From: Clostridia bacterium
GTDB lineage: Bacteria > Bacillota > Clostridia > Christensenellales > Christensenellaceae
NCBI GenBank assembly: GCA_014805015.1
Contig: JAAUYQ010000047.1
Span: forward strand, 18,167-61,430
Length of the DNA: 43,264 nt
Direction: 5' to 3'
Both the position numbers and the translations under genes were made by a program. Positions within the stretch are counted from its first letter, which is position 1. Each line of letters begins with the position of its first letter. The notes under the pieces were generated by a model. That model did not search any database and had not been told where the DNA came from. It worked only from the letters and a program-made list of their open reading frames with translations. Of this stretch, positions 27,291 through 34,567 are shown one piece after another.

Positions 27291-27408
27291 TGGCGCTGCC
27301 TTCTCCTTTCTCATCTTTGCCGTTCTGGCGTAAAAAGCCGCGCAAACAGAGGCGTACACCCAAACGGCACACGCCCCCCTCATCCGGCAAAAAGCCATAT
27401 AGCAGTAT

Positions 27409-27437
27409 ATTATATCCCGGGGCTTCGTTCTAGACAA
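27409..27437 (-). promoter_or_regulatory. Promoter of putP-metY
   Basis: On the minus strand: TTGTCT (27437-27432), exactly 17 bases, and TATAAT (27414-27409). One of the best promoters in the window. Confidence 0.75.
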
Positions 27438-27508
27438 GTCCGACATGAGCTGCTTGCAGCAAGACTTCGCTTGTGTTGATTGAGCACGTCAGGTTCACGT
27501 CCAGATGC

Positions 27509-27517
27509 TGGTATAAT
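27509..27517 (+). promoter_or_regulatory. Extended -10 promoter of the Rpn-type nuclease gene
   Basis: TGGTATAAT is an ideal extended -10 element, 44 bases before the TTG start at 27561. No strong -35 box is needed with this type. Confidence 0.65.
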
Positions 27518-27560
27518 GTTTTCAGAGAATACCGCAATCCTTTCAGCTGGAGGTAGACAA

Positions 27561-28385
27561 TTGCCGGACGAAAAAAGGCTGCGCACAGCGGACGAGATCA
27601 TGCGGACGCAGAGTCTCATGGATGATCTTCTCGTGGCGCTCTTCTTTGAGCAGGACTCGCCAGAAGCGAAAGCAGCGCTTGAGGAGATCCTGCGGACGAT
27701 ACTGAACGATCCCAAGCTTGTGGTGGAGCAGTATCATGCAGAGCATGTCCTGACGAATGCCGGACATCACAGCGTCCAGATAGATGTCTGGGCACGGGAC
27801 GGCAGCGGACGTCAGCTGGCACTGGAGTTGCAGAAAGTGACAGATGACGAAGAACTCTACCCCCGAGCCGTTTTTGAAGCGGCAACAATGGTGGTTCATT
27901 CACTGCCGGCCGGTCAGCCCTATTCGGATCTGGACAAAACCATTGTTATATTCATCACACAGAGGGATCTGGAGGGAAAGGGCAAACCCGTCTACTGGTA
28001 CAGAATGGTGCAGGAAGATGATCCTGCGAAAGTCATGCCGAAATCCTCTGAATGTCTTTTTGTGAATGGAAAGAACCCAGACCGGTCGACGTCCCTGGGC
28101 AGGATCATTGCAGACATTCAGGAACCTGATCCAGACCTGATCCAGACAGAGGCACTGCGCCGGCGGATGAAGATGTTAAAGAGCTCAAACGAAGGGAGAA
28201 AAAAGATGGAAGATCTATTGGCCATAGACCGGGCTGAAACAGCAGCTCAGGCAACCCTGCAGGTGCTGTATGGACTGGTAGGTCGCAAGAAGCTTACTTT
28301 GGCAGATGCAGCTGAAGCGGCTGACATGACTGAGAATGCGTTCGTGGAAGCAATGCAGGCGTATGAAGCTTCACAGAAGAGCTGA
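27561..28385 (+). CDS. Rpn family PD-(D/E)XK nuclease/putative transposase
   Basis: A 274-residue protein of the recombination-promoting nuclease (Rpn, PDDEXK_2) family. The catalytic core shows Asp75 in VQIDVWARD and Glu89 with Gln91 in LALELQK, the D...ExQ form of this family; LVVEQYHAEHVLTN precedes it. The C-terminus is a small helix-turn-helix-like region, LTLADAAEAADMTENAFVEAMQAY. The start is TTG at 27561, chosen because GGAGG lies 7 bases upstream; the frame is open further up without an RBS. Rpn proteins promote recA-independent recombination and degrade DNA. The 3' third is repeated about 620 bases downstream. Confidence 0.85.
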   Translation: MPDEKRLRTADEIMRTQSLMDDLLVALFFEQDSPEAKAALEEILRTILNDPKLVVEQYHAEHVLTNAGHHSVQIDVWARDGSGRQLALELQKVTDDEELYPRAVFEAATMVVHSLPAGQPYSDLDKTIVIFITQRDLEGKGKPVYWYRMVQEDDPAKVMPKSSECLFVNGKNPDRSTSLGRIIADIQEPDPDLIQTEALRRRMKMLKSSNEGRKKMEDLLAIDRAETAAQATLQVLYGLVGRKKLTLADAAEAADMTENAFVEAMQAYEASQKS

Positions 28386-28481
28386 TCTTGGAACTGGCAG
28401 CACTTGTTGCGATACTCAAGATACAGCAGAAAGAGTTCGATGAGCGGCATGTGCTGATTCATTCATAAATCAGCTCGCCAG

Positions 28482-28515
28482 AAAAAGCCGCGTCTGCTGA
28501 TGGAGCGACTTTTTT
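28482..28515. terminator. Possible terminator between nuclease gene and its duplicated fragment
   Basis: AAAAGCCGC (28483-28491) and GCGACTTTT (28505-28513) form a 9-bp stem with one mismatch and a T-run to 28515. A-rich and T-rich flanks could make it bidirectional; the stem is modest. Confidence 0.45.
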
Positions 28516-28669
28516 GAGACGCAGAATCTTGCGGTCCATCGGCCGTTCCACCTTGCCTGATGAGACCGATGCACGCCAGTATGTTGCCCGGCCTCATCGC
28601 CTTCACTTTTATATTTGAATTCACTAGGCAGTGAACTGCATTCCTGCGCGATGAAGGATCTGCGCCAAA

Positions 28670-29019
28670 CAGAATATCTGTTTGTGAATGAAAGGGATTC
28701 AGACCGATCTACAGCTTTGGGCAGGATCATTGCAGACATTCAGGAGCCGGACCCAGACCTGATCCAGACAGAGGCACTGCGACGTCGGATGAAGATGTTA
28801 AAGAGCTCGGCAGACGGGAGGAAAAAGATGGAAGACCTGCTGGAGAAATATGTGAATGAGAGGAATGCCGAAGCAGCAGCTCAGGCAAACCTGCGGTTGC
28901 TGTATGAAATGGTGCACGACAACGATGTTACCTTAGAAAAGGCTGCGAAACGCGCTGACATGTCCGAGGATGCATTCCAGGCGGCTATGCAGGCGTATGA
29001 AGCTTCACAGAAGAGCTAA
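28670..29019 (+). pseudogene. Duplicated 3' fragment of the Rpn-type nuclease gene
   Basis: This segment repeats the last third of the 27561-28385 gene, from the LFVN region to the terminal EASQKS. Long stretches are nearly identical, for example around EPDPDLIQTEALRRRMKMLK. The copy has a 12-base insertion (KYVN region) and scattered substitutions. The nuclease core residues are absent. A frame from 28615 reads into it but has no RBS. The similarity continues past both stop codons for about 30 bases, so this is a DNA duplication, not shared protein ancestry alone. Confidence 0.85.
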
Positions 29020-29115
29020 TCTTGGAACTGGCAGCGTTCGCTGCGATAACCAAGGCAAGATTCAAGCGTCGCAGCGGGGTACAACTGACCGCCCTGCTGC
29101 TTGATCTGATGGACT

Positions 29116-29140
29116 GGTCCGCAATTTGCGGGCCTTTTTT
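29116..29140 (+). terminator. Rho-independent terminator after the duplicated fragment
   Basis: An 8-bp stem, GGTCCGCA with TGCGGGCC (one G-U pair, 3-base loop), is followed by six T at 29135-29140. It could end transcripts of the nuclease region. Confidence 0.8.
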
Positions 29141-29260
29141 CTTGTCAGAAAATTGCTTGAGATAGACCATTTGCCGGATCTGGCGCGGCAGTGCACTTCG
29201 CTGTCTCCACCAGAGCTGAGCAAGAGATGAAGCACCCAGCTGCAGAGGAGGTGAGAAATC

Positions 29261-29617
29261 ATGCAAGGACCGAGGAATGGTGTGCGAAAAGACGGAGGGG
29301 AGATTCGGAGGAATATTGTAGCAGTACGCTTGACCGAGCGTGAGAAGCTCGCCGTAAATACCGTGGCACAAAATACCGAACTCAAGCATCTATTTTCCAG
29401 CGGCCAGACTCGTCTAAGAAGACACCGCCCGATCTCAGCCCGCCGGGAACCAATCCACAATTATCGGAACACATTCCGCTTAACCAGAAAGTCTCATGTT
29501 TGCCAAAGTATGTCCCGTGCCGCCGTTTCGGACAAGCCAGCATTCGGCACTGCACAGGGTCGCAGCCGCGTCAGAAGTAGACTGCCGAATCTTGCATATA
29601 GTCCGAAATCGTACTAA
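29261..29617 (+). CDS. Doubtful small protein; N-terminus resembles ribbon-helix-helix/MobC proteins
   Basis: AGGAGG lies 10 bases before the ATG, so translation may start here. The first part, with RRNIVAVRLTEREKLAVNTVAQNT, looks like the beginning of a MobC or CopG-type ribbon-helix-helix protein (basic arm, then a strand, then TEREK helix). After about residue 45 the sequence turns Arg/Ser-rich and looks out of frame. It probably is a remnant of a mobilisation-type gene with the 3' part lost. The frame runs into the marR promoter, which argues against the C-terminal part being real. Confidence 0.3.
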   Translation: MQGPRNGVRKDGGEIRRNIVAVRLTEREKLAVNTVAQNTELKHLFSSGQTRLRRHRPISARREPIHNYRNTFRLTRKSHVCQSMSRAAVSDKPAFGTAQGRSRVRSRLPNLAYSPKSY

Positions 29618-29641
29618 TATGTTTCTTGTACGAAATCGTAC
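29592..29641 (+). promoter_or_regulatory. marR-MATE promoter with two operator copies
   Basis: TTGCAT (29592-29597), 17 bases and TAATAT (29615-29620) form the promoter. GTCCGAAATCGTAC (29601-29614) fills the spacer. GTACGAAATCGTAC (29628-29641), a palindrome with GTACGA/TCGTAC arms, lies just after the start site. The copies match at 13 of 14 bases and are 27 bases apart. The layout is what one expects for MarR autorepression, by blocking polymerase at both places. Confidence 0.75.
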
Positions 29642-29667
29642 CAAACTGTTCAGAAAGGAACTCCTCT

Positions 29668-30141
29668 GTGGATATCTCTGAGTGCCTGCGTCGTATCACC
29701 CGCGGGTTCAGCGGCTACGAAGCGGCAGGCCGCGAAGCTGCCCGAACCGCCGGTATGTCTGAAAGCGCGCACATTATTCTCTATATGCTGCTCCTGTTCG
29801 GCGGCACTCTGATGCTGACAGATCTGCAGCATCTGACAGAACTGCCAAAGCAGACGATAAACTCAGCGCTGCGGCATCTCGAGCAGAGCGGCTGCATTGC
29901 GAATGAAAAAGTCGGCGCCAGGAAGAAGCGGATTCTGCTTACCGCAGGCGGAAGGGCCCTGGCTGAGCAGACCGCTGGAAAAGTCATTGACCTCGAAACG
30001 GAGATTCTCCGAAGCTGGAGTCCGGAGGACCGACAGAAATATATAGAGCTGAGCGAAGACTACACGCGCAAATACATGGCCGGCATCCGGGCGCTAAGCG
30101 CCGCCGGCGAACAGAAGGAAGGGCGAGGTAAGAGCAGATGA
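29668..30141 (+). CDS. MarR family transcriptional regulator
   Basis: A 157-residue MarR-type winged-helix repressor. The DNA-binding core is LTDLQHLTELPKQTINSALRHLEQSGCI followed by the wing ARKKRILLTAGGRALAE. The flanking helices form the dimer interface. The start is GTG at 29668 with AAAGGA about 8 bases upstream; a TTG at 29626 would run through the operator and is unlikely. The gene overlaps the MATE transporter start by 4 bases (ATGA), so the pair is translationally coupled. It probably represses its own operon through the two palindromic sites upstream and responds to a toxic ligand (inference). Confidence 0.9.
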   Translation: MDISECLRRITRGFSGYEAAGREAARTAGMSESAHIILYMLLLFGGTLMLTDLQHLTELPKQTINSALRHLEQSGCIANEKVGARKKRILLTAGGRALAEQTAGKVIDLETEILRSWSPEDRQKYIELSEDYTRKYMAGIRALSAAGEQKEGRGKSR

Positions 30142-31466
30142 CAGTGCAGCTTTCGGATCATTTTACGCCGGGGCGCCTGCTCCGCTTCACACTGCCTTCC
30201 ATTCTCATGATGGTCTTCATGTCCATCTACAGCGTTGTGGACGGCTATTTTGTGTCCAATTTTGCCGGCAAGACGGCACTTGCAGCTGTGAACCTGGTAT
30301 TTCCCTACACAATGATGCTGGCTGCCCCAGGACTGATGCTCGGCACCGGCGGCAGCGCTCTCATCGCCAAGACACTTGGCGAAGGAAATCACAGACTCGC
30401 GGAGCAGCAGTTCTCGCTCTTTTCATACTGCGCTGCGGGGATCGGCCTCATGCTGACAGCAGTCGGCTATGTGAGTATGCCGGACATCTGCCGCCTGATG
30501 GGCGCAGACGGACAGCTGCTCGAGGAAGCTGTTCTGTACGGCAATATTCTGCTGATCTCCCTGCCGGGCATGACTCTGCAGTTTGCCTTCCAGAGCCTGT
30601 TCGCGGCTGCCGGCCGGCCGCAGACCGGCCTCGCCGTGATCGTCGCTGCCGGCATCGCAAACATCGTTCTAGATGCGCTGTTTGTGGCCGCCATGCATCT
30701 GGGGATCGCCGGTGCTGCCTGGGCGACTACTGTCTCTCAGCTCATGGGCGGCCTCATCCCGCTCGGGTACTTCGGCCGGCCGAACCGCAGTTCACTGCGT
30801 CTCGGCCGCACAGTCTGGATGGGCAGGGCCGTCTGGCAAGGATCGCTCAACGGACTCAGCGAACTGCTCTCCAACATATCCTCGTCGGTCGTCTCCATGC
30901 TCTACAACACGCAGCTGATGCGTCTCGCCGGCGAAAACGGCGTAGCCGCCTACAGCGTGCTCATGTACGTAAACTTCGTGTTTGTCGCGATCTTTGTCGG
31001 ATTCGGCGTCGGCGTGAATCCCGTCGTCGGCTACGCGTATGGTGCCCAGAACCGCCCGGAACTGCGCAGCCTGCGCCGCACCAGTCTGCTCATCGTGGCC
31101 GTCTTCGCGGCTGGCATGACCGTTCTCTCCGAGGCTGCAGGCCCCGCCATCGCAGACGTCTTTGTGGGCTACGATCCGGAACTGATGGCCATGACCTACA
31201 GGGGCTTCGCTGTCTATTCCCTATCGTTCCTGTTCGCCGGCTTTCCTATCCTCGGTTCGGCGTTCTTCACCGGGCTGAACAACGGTCTTATCTCAGCTCT
31301 CATCTCGGTCATCAGGACGCTCGGCTTCGAAGTGACCATGATCCTCGTCCTGCCGCAGCTGCTCGGCCTCGACGGCGTCTGGCTGTCCGTGGTGGTGGCA
31401 GAGGTCTGCGCTACCATCGTCACCTTCGGTCTCTTTGCCGCGTGCCGGCGCCGCTACGGCTACTGA
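30138..31466 (+). CDS. MATE family efflux transporter
   Basis: A 442-residue multidrug and toxin extrusion protein with 12 predicted transmembrane helices in two pseudo-repeats. N-terminal blocks typical of MATE proteins are FTLPSILMMVFMSIYSVVDG and APGLMLGTGGSALIAKTLGEG. The second half begins near NGLSELLSNISSSVVSMLYN, and GVGVNPVVGYAYGAQNRPEL is another conserved block. It exports cationic drugs or metabolites with Na+ or H+ antiport. It is coupled to the MarR gene and so probably inducible by its substrate. No disruption seen. Confidence 0.93.
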   Translation: MTVQLSDHFTPGRLLRFTLPSILMMVFMSIYSVVDGYFVSNFAGKTALAAVNLVFPYTMMLAAPGLMLGTGGSALIAKTLGEGNHRLAEQQFSLFSYCAAGIGLMLTAVGYVSMPDICRLMGADGQLLEEAVLYGNILLISLPGMTLQFAFQSLFAAAGRPQTGLAVIVAAGIANIVLDALFVAAMHLGIAGAAWATTVSQLMGGLIPLGYFGRPNRSSLRLGRTVWMGRAVWQGSLNGLSELLSNISSSVVSMLYNTQLMRLAGENGVAAYSVLMYVNFVFVAIFVGFGVGVNPVVGYAYGAQNRPELRSLRRTSLLIVAVFAAGMTVLSEAAGPAIADVFVGYDPELMAMTYRGFAVYSLSFLFAGFPILGSAFFTGLNNGLISALISVIRTLGFEVTMILVLPQLLGLDGVWLSVVVAEVCATIVTFGLFAACRRRYGY

Positions 31467-31478
31467 CGTGCGGCAGTC

Positions 31479-31700
31479 CTATTTGTCTTCCTTTGAATGG
31501 TGCTCTGCCCAGTCCCGCTTCAGGCAGTCTATAGTCAGTCCGCCGATACCGTAGTTTTCGTCAGGCAGTTCCCGGATCGTTACGCTGAAGAACTTCTGCG
31601 GCACCCCCATGGTCTCGGCCGCCGTAACCGTCAGGCGGGCTATAAGTTCCTCCCTCTGTTTGTCCGACAGTTTCCCGCACTCTACTGCAATATGCGGCAT
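31479..31700 (-). CDS. 4-oxalocrotonate tautomerase family protein
   Basis: A 73-residue tautomerase. After Met removal the N-terminal Pro would be the catalytic base, as required (MPHIAVECGKLSDKQREEL). The rest, with TMGVPQKFFSVTIRELPDENYGIGG, fits the family and the size is usual. AAAGGAG lies 6 bases upstream of the ATG. It converges with the MATE gene, 12 bases between stops. The substrate is unknown; such proteins occur widely outside aromatic degradation pathways. Confidence 0.88.
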   Translation of the reverse strand: MPHIAVECGKLSDKQREELIARLTVTAAETMGVPQKFFSVTIRELPDENYGIGGLTIDCLKRDWAEHHSKEDK

Positions 31701-31911
31701 GCTTTTCTCCTTTCCCGCTGCCCTCGCAGCATCTGCTTAGCTACATAGTAGCAGAAGCAGCGGCAGATTTCTGCGCGGCCTGCTTTCCAAAGACGGCTCC
31801 ACCTTCCTGCCGCTCATCACGACGCGACAGGCTTTCACGACGGACTGCTCAAGAAGATTCCGCTAACACGCGATACTGTAAACAGAGACCCGAACAGATC
31901 TCTGCCACAGG

Positions 31912-31950
31912 AAAGGAGGTCCGCCGGCGACTGCCGGCGGCATATGCATG
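31912..31950 (+). promoter_or_regulatory. RBS and start codon separated by a GC hairpin
   Basis: AAAGGAGG (31912-31919), then a perfect 8-bp stem CCGCCGGC (31921-31928) with GCCGGCGG (31933-31940) and a GACT loop, then ATG at 31948. The linear RBS-start distance is 28 bases, too long, but folding the 20-base hairpin out leaves 8 bases, which is optimal. Confidence 0.7.
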
Positions 31951-32577
31951 GACAACACCATTCACGTCAATACAACCAGCCGGCTGATGCACGCCTTGAT
32001 CCGGCAGCAGCGGCCCGCTTCCGTTGAGAGTTCTTTCGGAGACGCTCTTGGGCAGGCTGCTTCCGCCCGCGAAGACTACAAGCACTCCATCGAGAATCAG
32101 ATAGCCCAGATGAAGGTCGACCCTACCCGGACAAGCGACAATTTCCGGATTTCGATCTCAGATGACGGGTTCGAAGCGATGCGGGCGGACCCGGAATACG
32201 AGCAGTTCGTTCTCGATGCAGTGCGCCGTGAGCTCTCTGCACCCAACCCGCTGCATTCGCTCACAGGCTCATCCACCGTGATTCTGCGTTTCGGCAGCGA
32301 ACCGCGCCAGTTCCGTGCAGATTCTTTACCACACGGGGACAGCGCTGCCGAAATCGCACAGGAAGGCGACAAGAAAACCTGGTGGGAAGAACGCATGGAA
32401 CAGCAGGAGAAGTCTGCAGAGCTCGATGAGAAGATAGCGCAGGTACGCGGCGCCGCGAAAAGACTTGCGGCAGCCAAGCTGCAGCGCGGCGAAGCCGTTT
32501 CCGCAGCCGATCTCTCTGCGGCTTCTGAAGTCCTGACACTGCTGCTCGCAGAATTCCTGGCGACTCCGGAGCTCTGA
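31948..32577 (+). CDS. Unknown protein with helical C-terminus
   Basis: A 209-residue soluble protein that I do not recognise. It has no signal peptide or membrane segment. The middle (FRISISDDGFEAMRADPEYEQFVLDAVRREL) recalls the DPE-containing central part of DUF6033-like proteins, such as the product at 21781-22407, but the match is weak. Residues about 130-180 are Lys/Glu/Gln-rich (KTWWEERMEQQEKSAELDEK) and likely form a coiled coil; the last 30 residues form another helix. Translation is supported by a strong RBS that a hairpin brings to the right distance. It converges with the gamma-carbonic anhydrase gene. Confidence 0.7.
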   Translation: MDNTIHVNTTSRLMHALIRQQRPASVESSFGDALGQAASAREDYKHSIENQIAQMKVDPTRTSDNFRISISDDGFEAMRADPEYEQFVLDAVRRELSAPNPLHSLTGSSTVILRFGSEPRQFRADSLPHGDSAAEIAQEGDKKTWWEERMEQQEKSAELDEKIAQVRGAAKRLAAAKLQRGEAVSAADLSAASEVLTLLLAEFLATPEL

Positions 32578-32592
32578 GTGCAGCTGCGGCAG

Positions 32593-32621
32593 AAAAAAGG
32601 ACGGCCGACTGTGGACCGTCC
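32593..32621 (-). terminator. Terminator of the tgt-scf-carbonic anhydrase operon
   Basis: On the minus strand GGACGG and CCGTCC form a 6-bp stem (32621-32616 with 32604-32599) followed by six T (32598-32593). It lies 13 bases after the carbonic anhydrase stop. Confidence 0.75.
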
Positions 32622-32633
32622 ACCTTATGCTGT

Positions 32634-33152
32634 TCAGACGTCTTCTTCAGATCGTTTGTACGCTTCCGCTCTTTCCACGTAAGCCCGCACCAGGTCCTTC
32701 TCGCCTTCAATCTCGTCTTCCCGAACTTCGCGTGTGACCAGGCTGGGGCTGCCGAGCGCCACCATCCGCGGCGGCACCTCCTTGCCCGGCGCCACGAGCG
32801 CTCCAGCGCCGACATAGGCTTCCTCGCCGATCACGGCTCCATCCATGACAATAGCACCGATGCCGATCAGGGCATTGCGGCCAACCCGGCAGGAGTGAAG
32901 GTTCGCATTGTGCCCGATTACGACGTCTTCGGCCACCGTGAGCGGCATATCCTCTGTCGTATGCAAAACGGCATTGTCCTGCACATTCGTGTTGGCCCCT
33001 ATCGTAATTTTGGCAATATCCCCGCGCAGTACGGCATGCGGCCACACATTTGCGTGCGGTCCGATCTCCACATCCCCGATCACGACTGCACTGTCGTGCA
33101 CAAACGCCGTCTCGTCAATCTGAGGTGCCTTGCCGTCAAGCTTCTTTATCAT
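32634..33152 (-). CDS. Gamma-carbonic anhydrase family protein
   Basis: A 172-residue left-handed beta-helix protein of the YrdA/CaiE-like gamma-carbonic anhydrase family. The three metal-binding His are His64 (AVLHTTE), His81 and His86 (IGHNANLHSC), in the family positions. Hexapeptide repeats run from about residue 15 to 145, and GSPSLVTREV is the usual end of the helix. Carbonic anhydrase activity is not proven for many members. GGAGGAG upstream supports the start, which overlaps the scfB stop region by 17 bases. It is the last gene of the tgt-yajC-scfA-scfB operon. Confidence 0.9.
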   Translation of the reverse strand: MIKKLDGKAPQIDETAFVHDSAVVIGDVEIGPHANVWPHAVLRGDIAKITIGANTNVQDNAVLHTTEDMPLTVAEDVVIGHNANLHSCRVGRNALIGIGAIVMDGAVIGEEAYVGAGALVAPGKEVPPRMVALGSPSLVTREVREDEIEGEKDLVRAYVERAEAYKRSEEDV

Positions 33153-34491
33153 CGTCGAACTCCTCCCGATAGGTTTTCATCGCGATCGCCGTCTCCAGGC
33201 GGCGCTTTTCTGTTTCACAGCCCACGTCGTAGGGAACGCGGATGTTCCCGTTCGCCATGTAGGCGTTTGCTGCGCAGCCTCCGGAACAGTAATACTTCGC
33301 CCAGCAGCTGCTGCACCCCTTCTTGGAAAATACATGCGTGGATTCAAAGGCAGAGCGGATCTGCGCATCCGGCTCTTCCGGGCCAAAGACGCTTCCCATC
33401 CGGAACTTCTCATTACCGGCAAACTGGTGACACGGGTACAGACTGCCGTCCGCCGTGACCGCGAGATACTCGCTGCCGGCGCCGCAGCCGCGCAGCCGCT
33501 TATTTATACACGGACCGGAGTCCAGATCAATCATAAAATGAAAAAAGTTGAACGCATCGCCCTGCTTTTCCCGCTTCAGGATCTCGCGGGCCAGCACGTC
33601 ATATTCATGTTTGAGGATCGGTACATGATCAAGCCGGATCGATAGGTCCCCCCCGCTGAGCACTACCGGCTCCACACTGACCTGGTCAAAGCCAAGATCC
33701 ACAATTGCGAGCACATCGTTGGAGAAATCCAGATTGTCCGCGGTGTAGGTGCCCCGGATGTAGTACTCTTTGTCCTGCCGGCCGGCCACAATGCGCCTGG
33801 CGTTCTCAACCACTTTCTTCCAGGTCGGAGCGCCGCCGGCGCTGCGGCGGCGCGCGTCGTGCACTTCCTCGCGGCCGTCGATCGAGATGACCACATTCTT
33901 CATTTCGCGATTGATGAAATCGATCATCTCATCGGTCACATGATAGGCATTCGTTGTCAGGGTAAAACGGAAAATCTTGTCATGCTTCTTTTCCAGTTCG
34001 CGCCCGTAGGCAACTGTCTCCCGCACGACATCGAAGTTCAGCAGCGGTTCACCACCGAAAAAGTCCACTTCGAGCTGGCGCCGGTTCCCGGAGCTGGCAA
34101 CCAGGAAATCGAGTGCCGCCTTCGCTGTCTCCTCGCTCATGACGGACCGTCCTCTGTGGTATTCGCCGCCCTCCGCAAAGCAGTAGTCGCAGCGCAGGTT
34201 GCAGTCCTGCGCCACCAGCAGGCAGAGTGCCTTCACGACCGGTTCGTTGAATTTCGGGCCGTCCTCGGCGTCTGCCGGCTCCGTATACAGCAGCCCGGCA
34301 TCGATCAGCTCGTGAATCTCCTCGAGCGCCTCGCGCACGTCTTCGCCGAGATCCGCGATGATCTGCTCGTCGGACTTGCCGGCGTTCATGAAGGAAAGTA
34401 CCCGCATGGCGTCCCGGTCAATCGCGTGCACTGCACCGCTCTCCACGTCGAGAGCCGCGTACTTTCCGTTAAACTCTATCAAATGCACCAT
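33136..34491 (-). CDS. scfB: SCIFF peptide radical SAM maturase
   Basis: A 451-residue radical SAM/SPASM enzyme that forms thioether bonds in the SCIFF peptide. The order is a RiPP-recognition-like N-terminal part (about 1-80, with VHLIEFNGKYAALDVESGAVH), then the radical SAM [4Fe-4S] site Cys97, Cys101, Cys104 (CNLRCDYC), the FFGGEPLL motif, and a C-terminal SPASM region. The SPASM cysteines are in GPCINKRLRGCGAGS, LYPCHQF and GCSSCWAKYYCSGGCAANAY. The start at 34491 follows the family N-terminus; its RBS, AGGAG, lies 12 bases upstream. The precursor gene is immediately upstream, separated by an attenuator. The reaction is known for the family, for example CteB. Confidence 0.96.
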   Translation of the reverse strand: MVHLIEFNGKYAALDVESGAVHAIDRDAMRVLSFMNAGKSDEQIIADLGEDVREALEEIHELIDAGLLYTEPADAEDGPKFNEPVVKALCLLVAQDCNLRCDYCFAEGGEYHRGRSVMSEETAKAALDFLVASSGNRRQLEVDFFGGEPLLNFDVVRETVAYGRELEKKHDKIFRFTLTTNAYHVTDEMIDFINREMKNVVISIDGREEVHDARRRSAGGAPTWKKVVENARRIVAGRQDKEYYIRGTYTADNLDFSNDVLAIVDLGFDQVSVEPVVLSGGDLSIRLDHVPILKHEYDVLAREILKREKQGDAFNFFHFMIDLDSGPCINKRLRGCGAGSEYLAVTADGSLYPCHQFAGNEKFRMGSVFGPEEPDAQIRSAFESTHVFSKKGCSSCWAKYYCSGGCAANAYMANGNIRVPYDVGCETEKRRLETAIAMKTYREEFDDDKEA

Positions 34492-34520
34492 AGGCAAAAA
34501 GAACTCCTGGTCTGCGAGGC

Positions 34521-34553
34521 AAAAAAAGAGCAGCTCCCGTCGGGGTGCCGCTC
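34521..34553 (-). terminator. Attenuator between SCIFF precursor and maturase genes
   Basis: On the minus strand GAGCGGC (34553-34547) and GCTGCTC (34534-34528) form a 7-bp stem with one G-U pair; an inner CCCC/GGG pairing can extend it. Seven T follow (34527-34521). It lies between the precursor stop (34568) and the maturase start (34491), so it would end most transcripts after the precursor. Confidence 0.85.
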
Positions 34554-34567
34554 CGAAATCCATCTTT

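Noticed and set aside
27291-27408. Possible riboswitch in the putP-metY leader
   Set aside because: The roughly 110-base leader has no SAM, T-box or other aptamer motif I can recognise.
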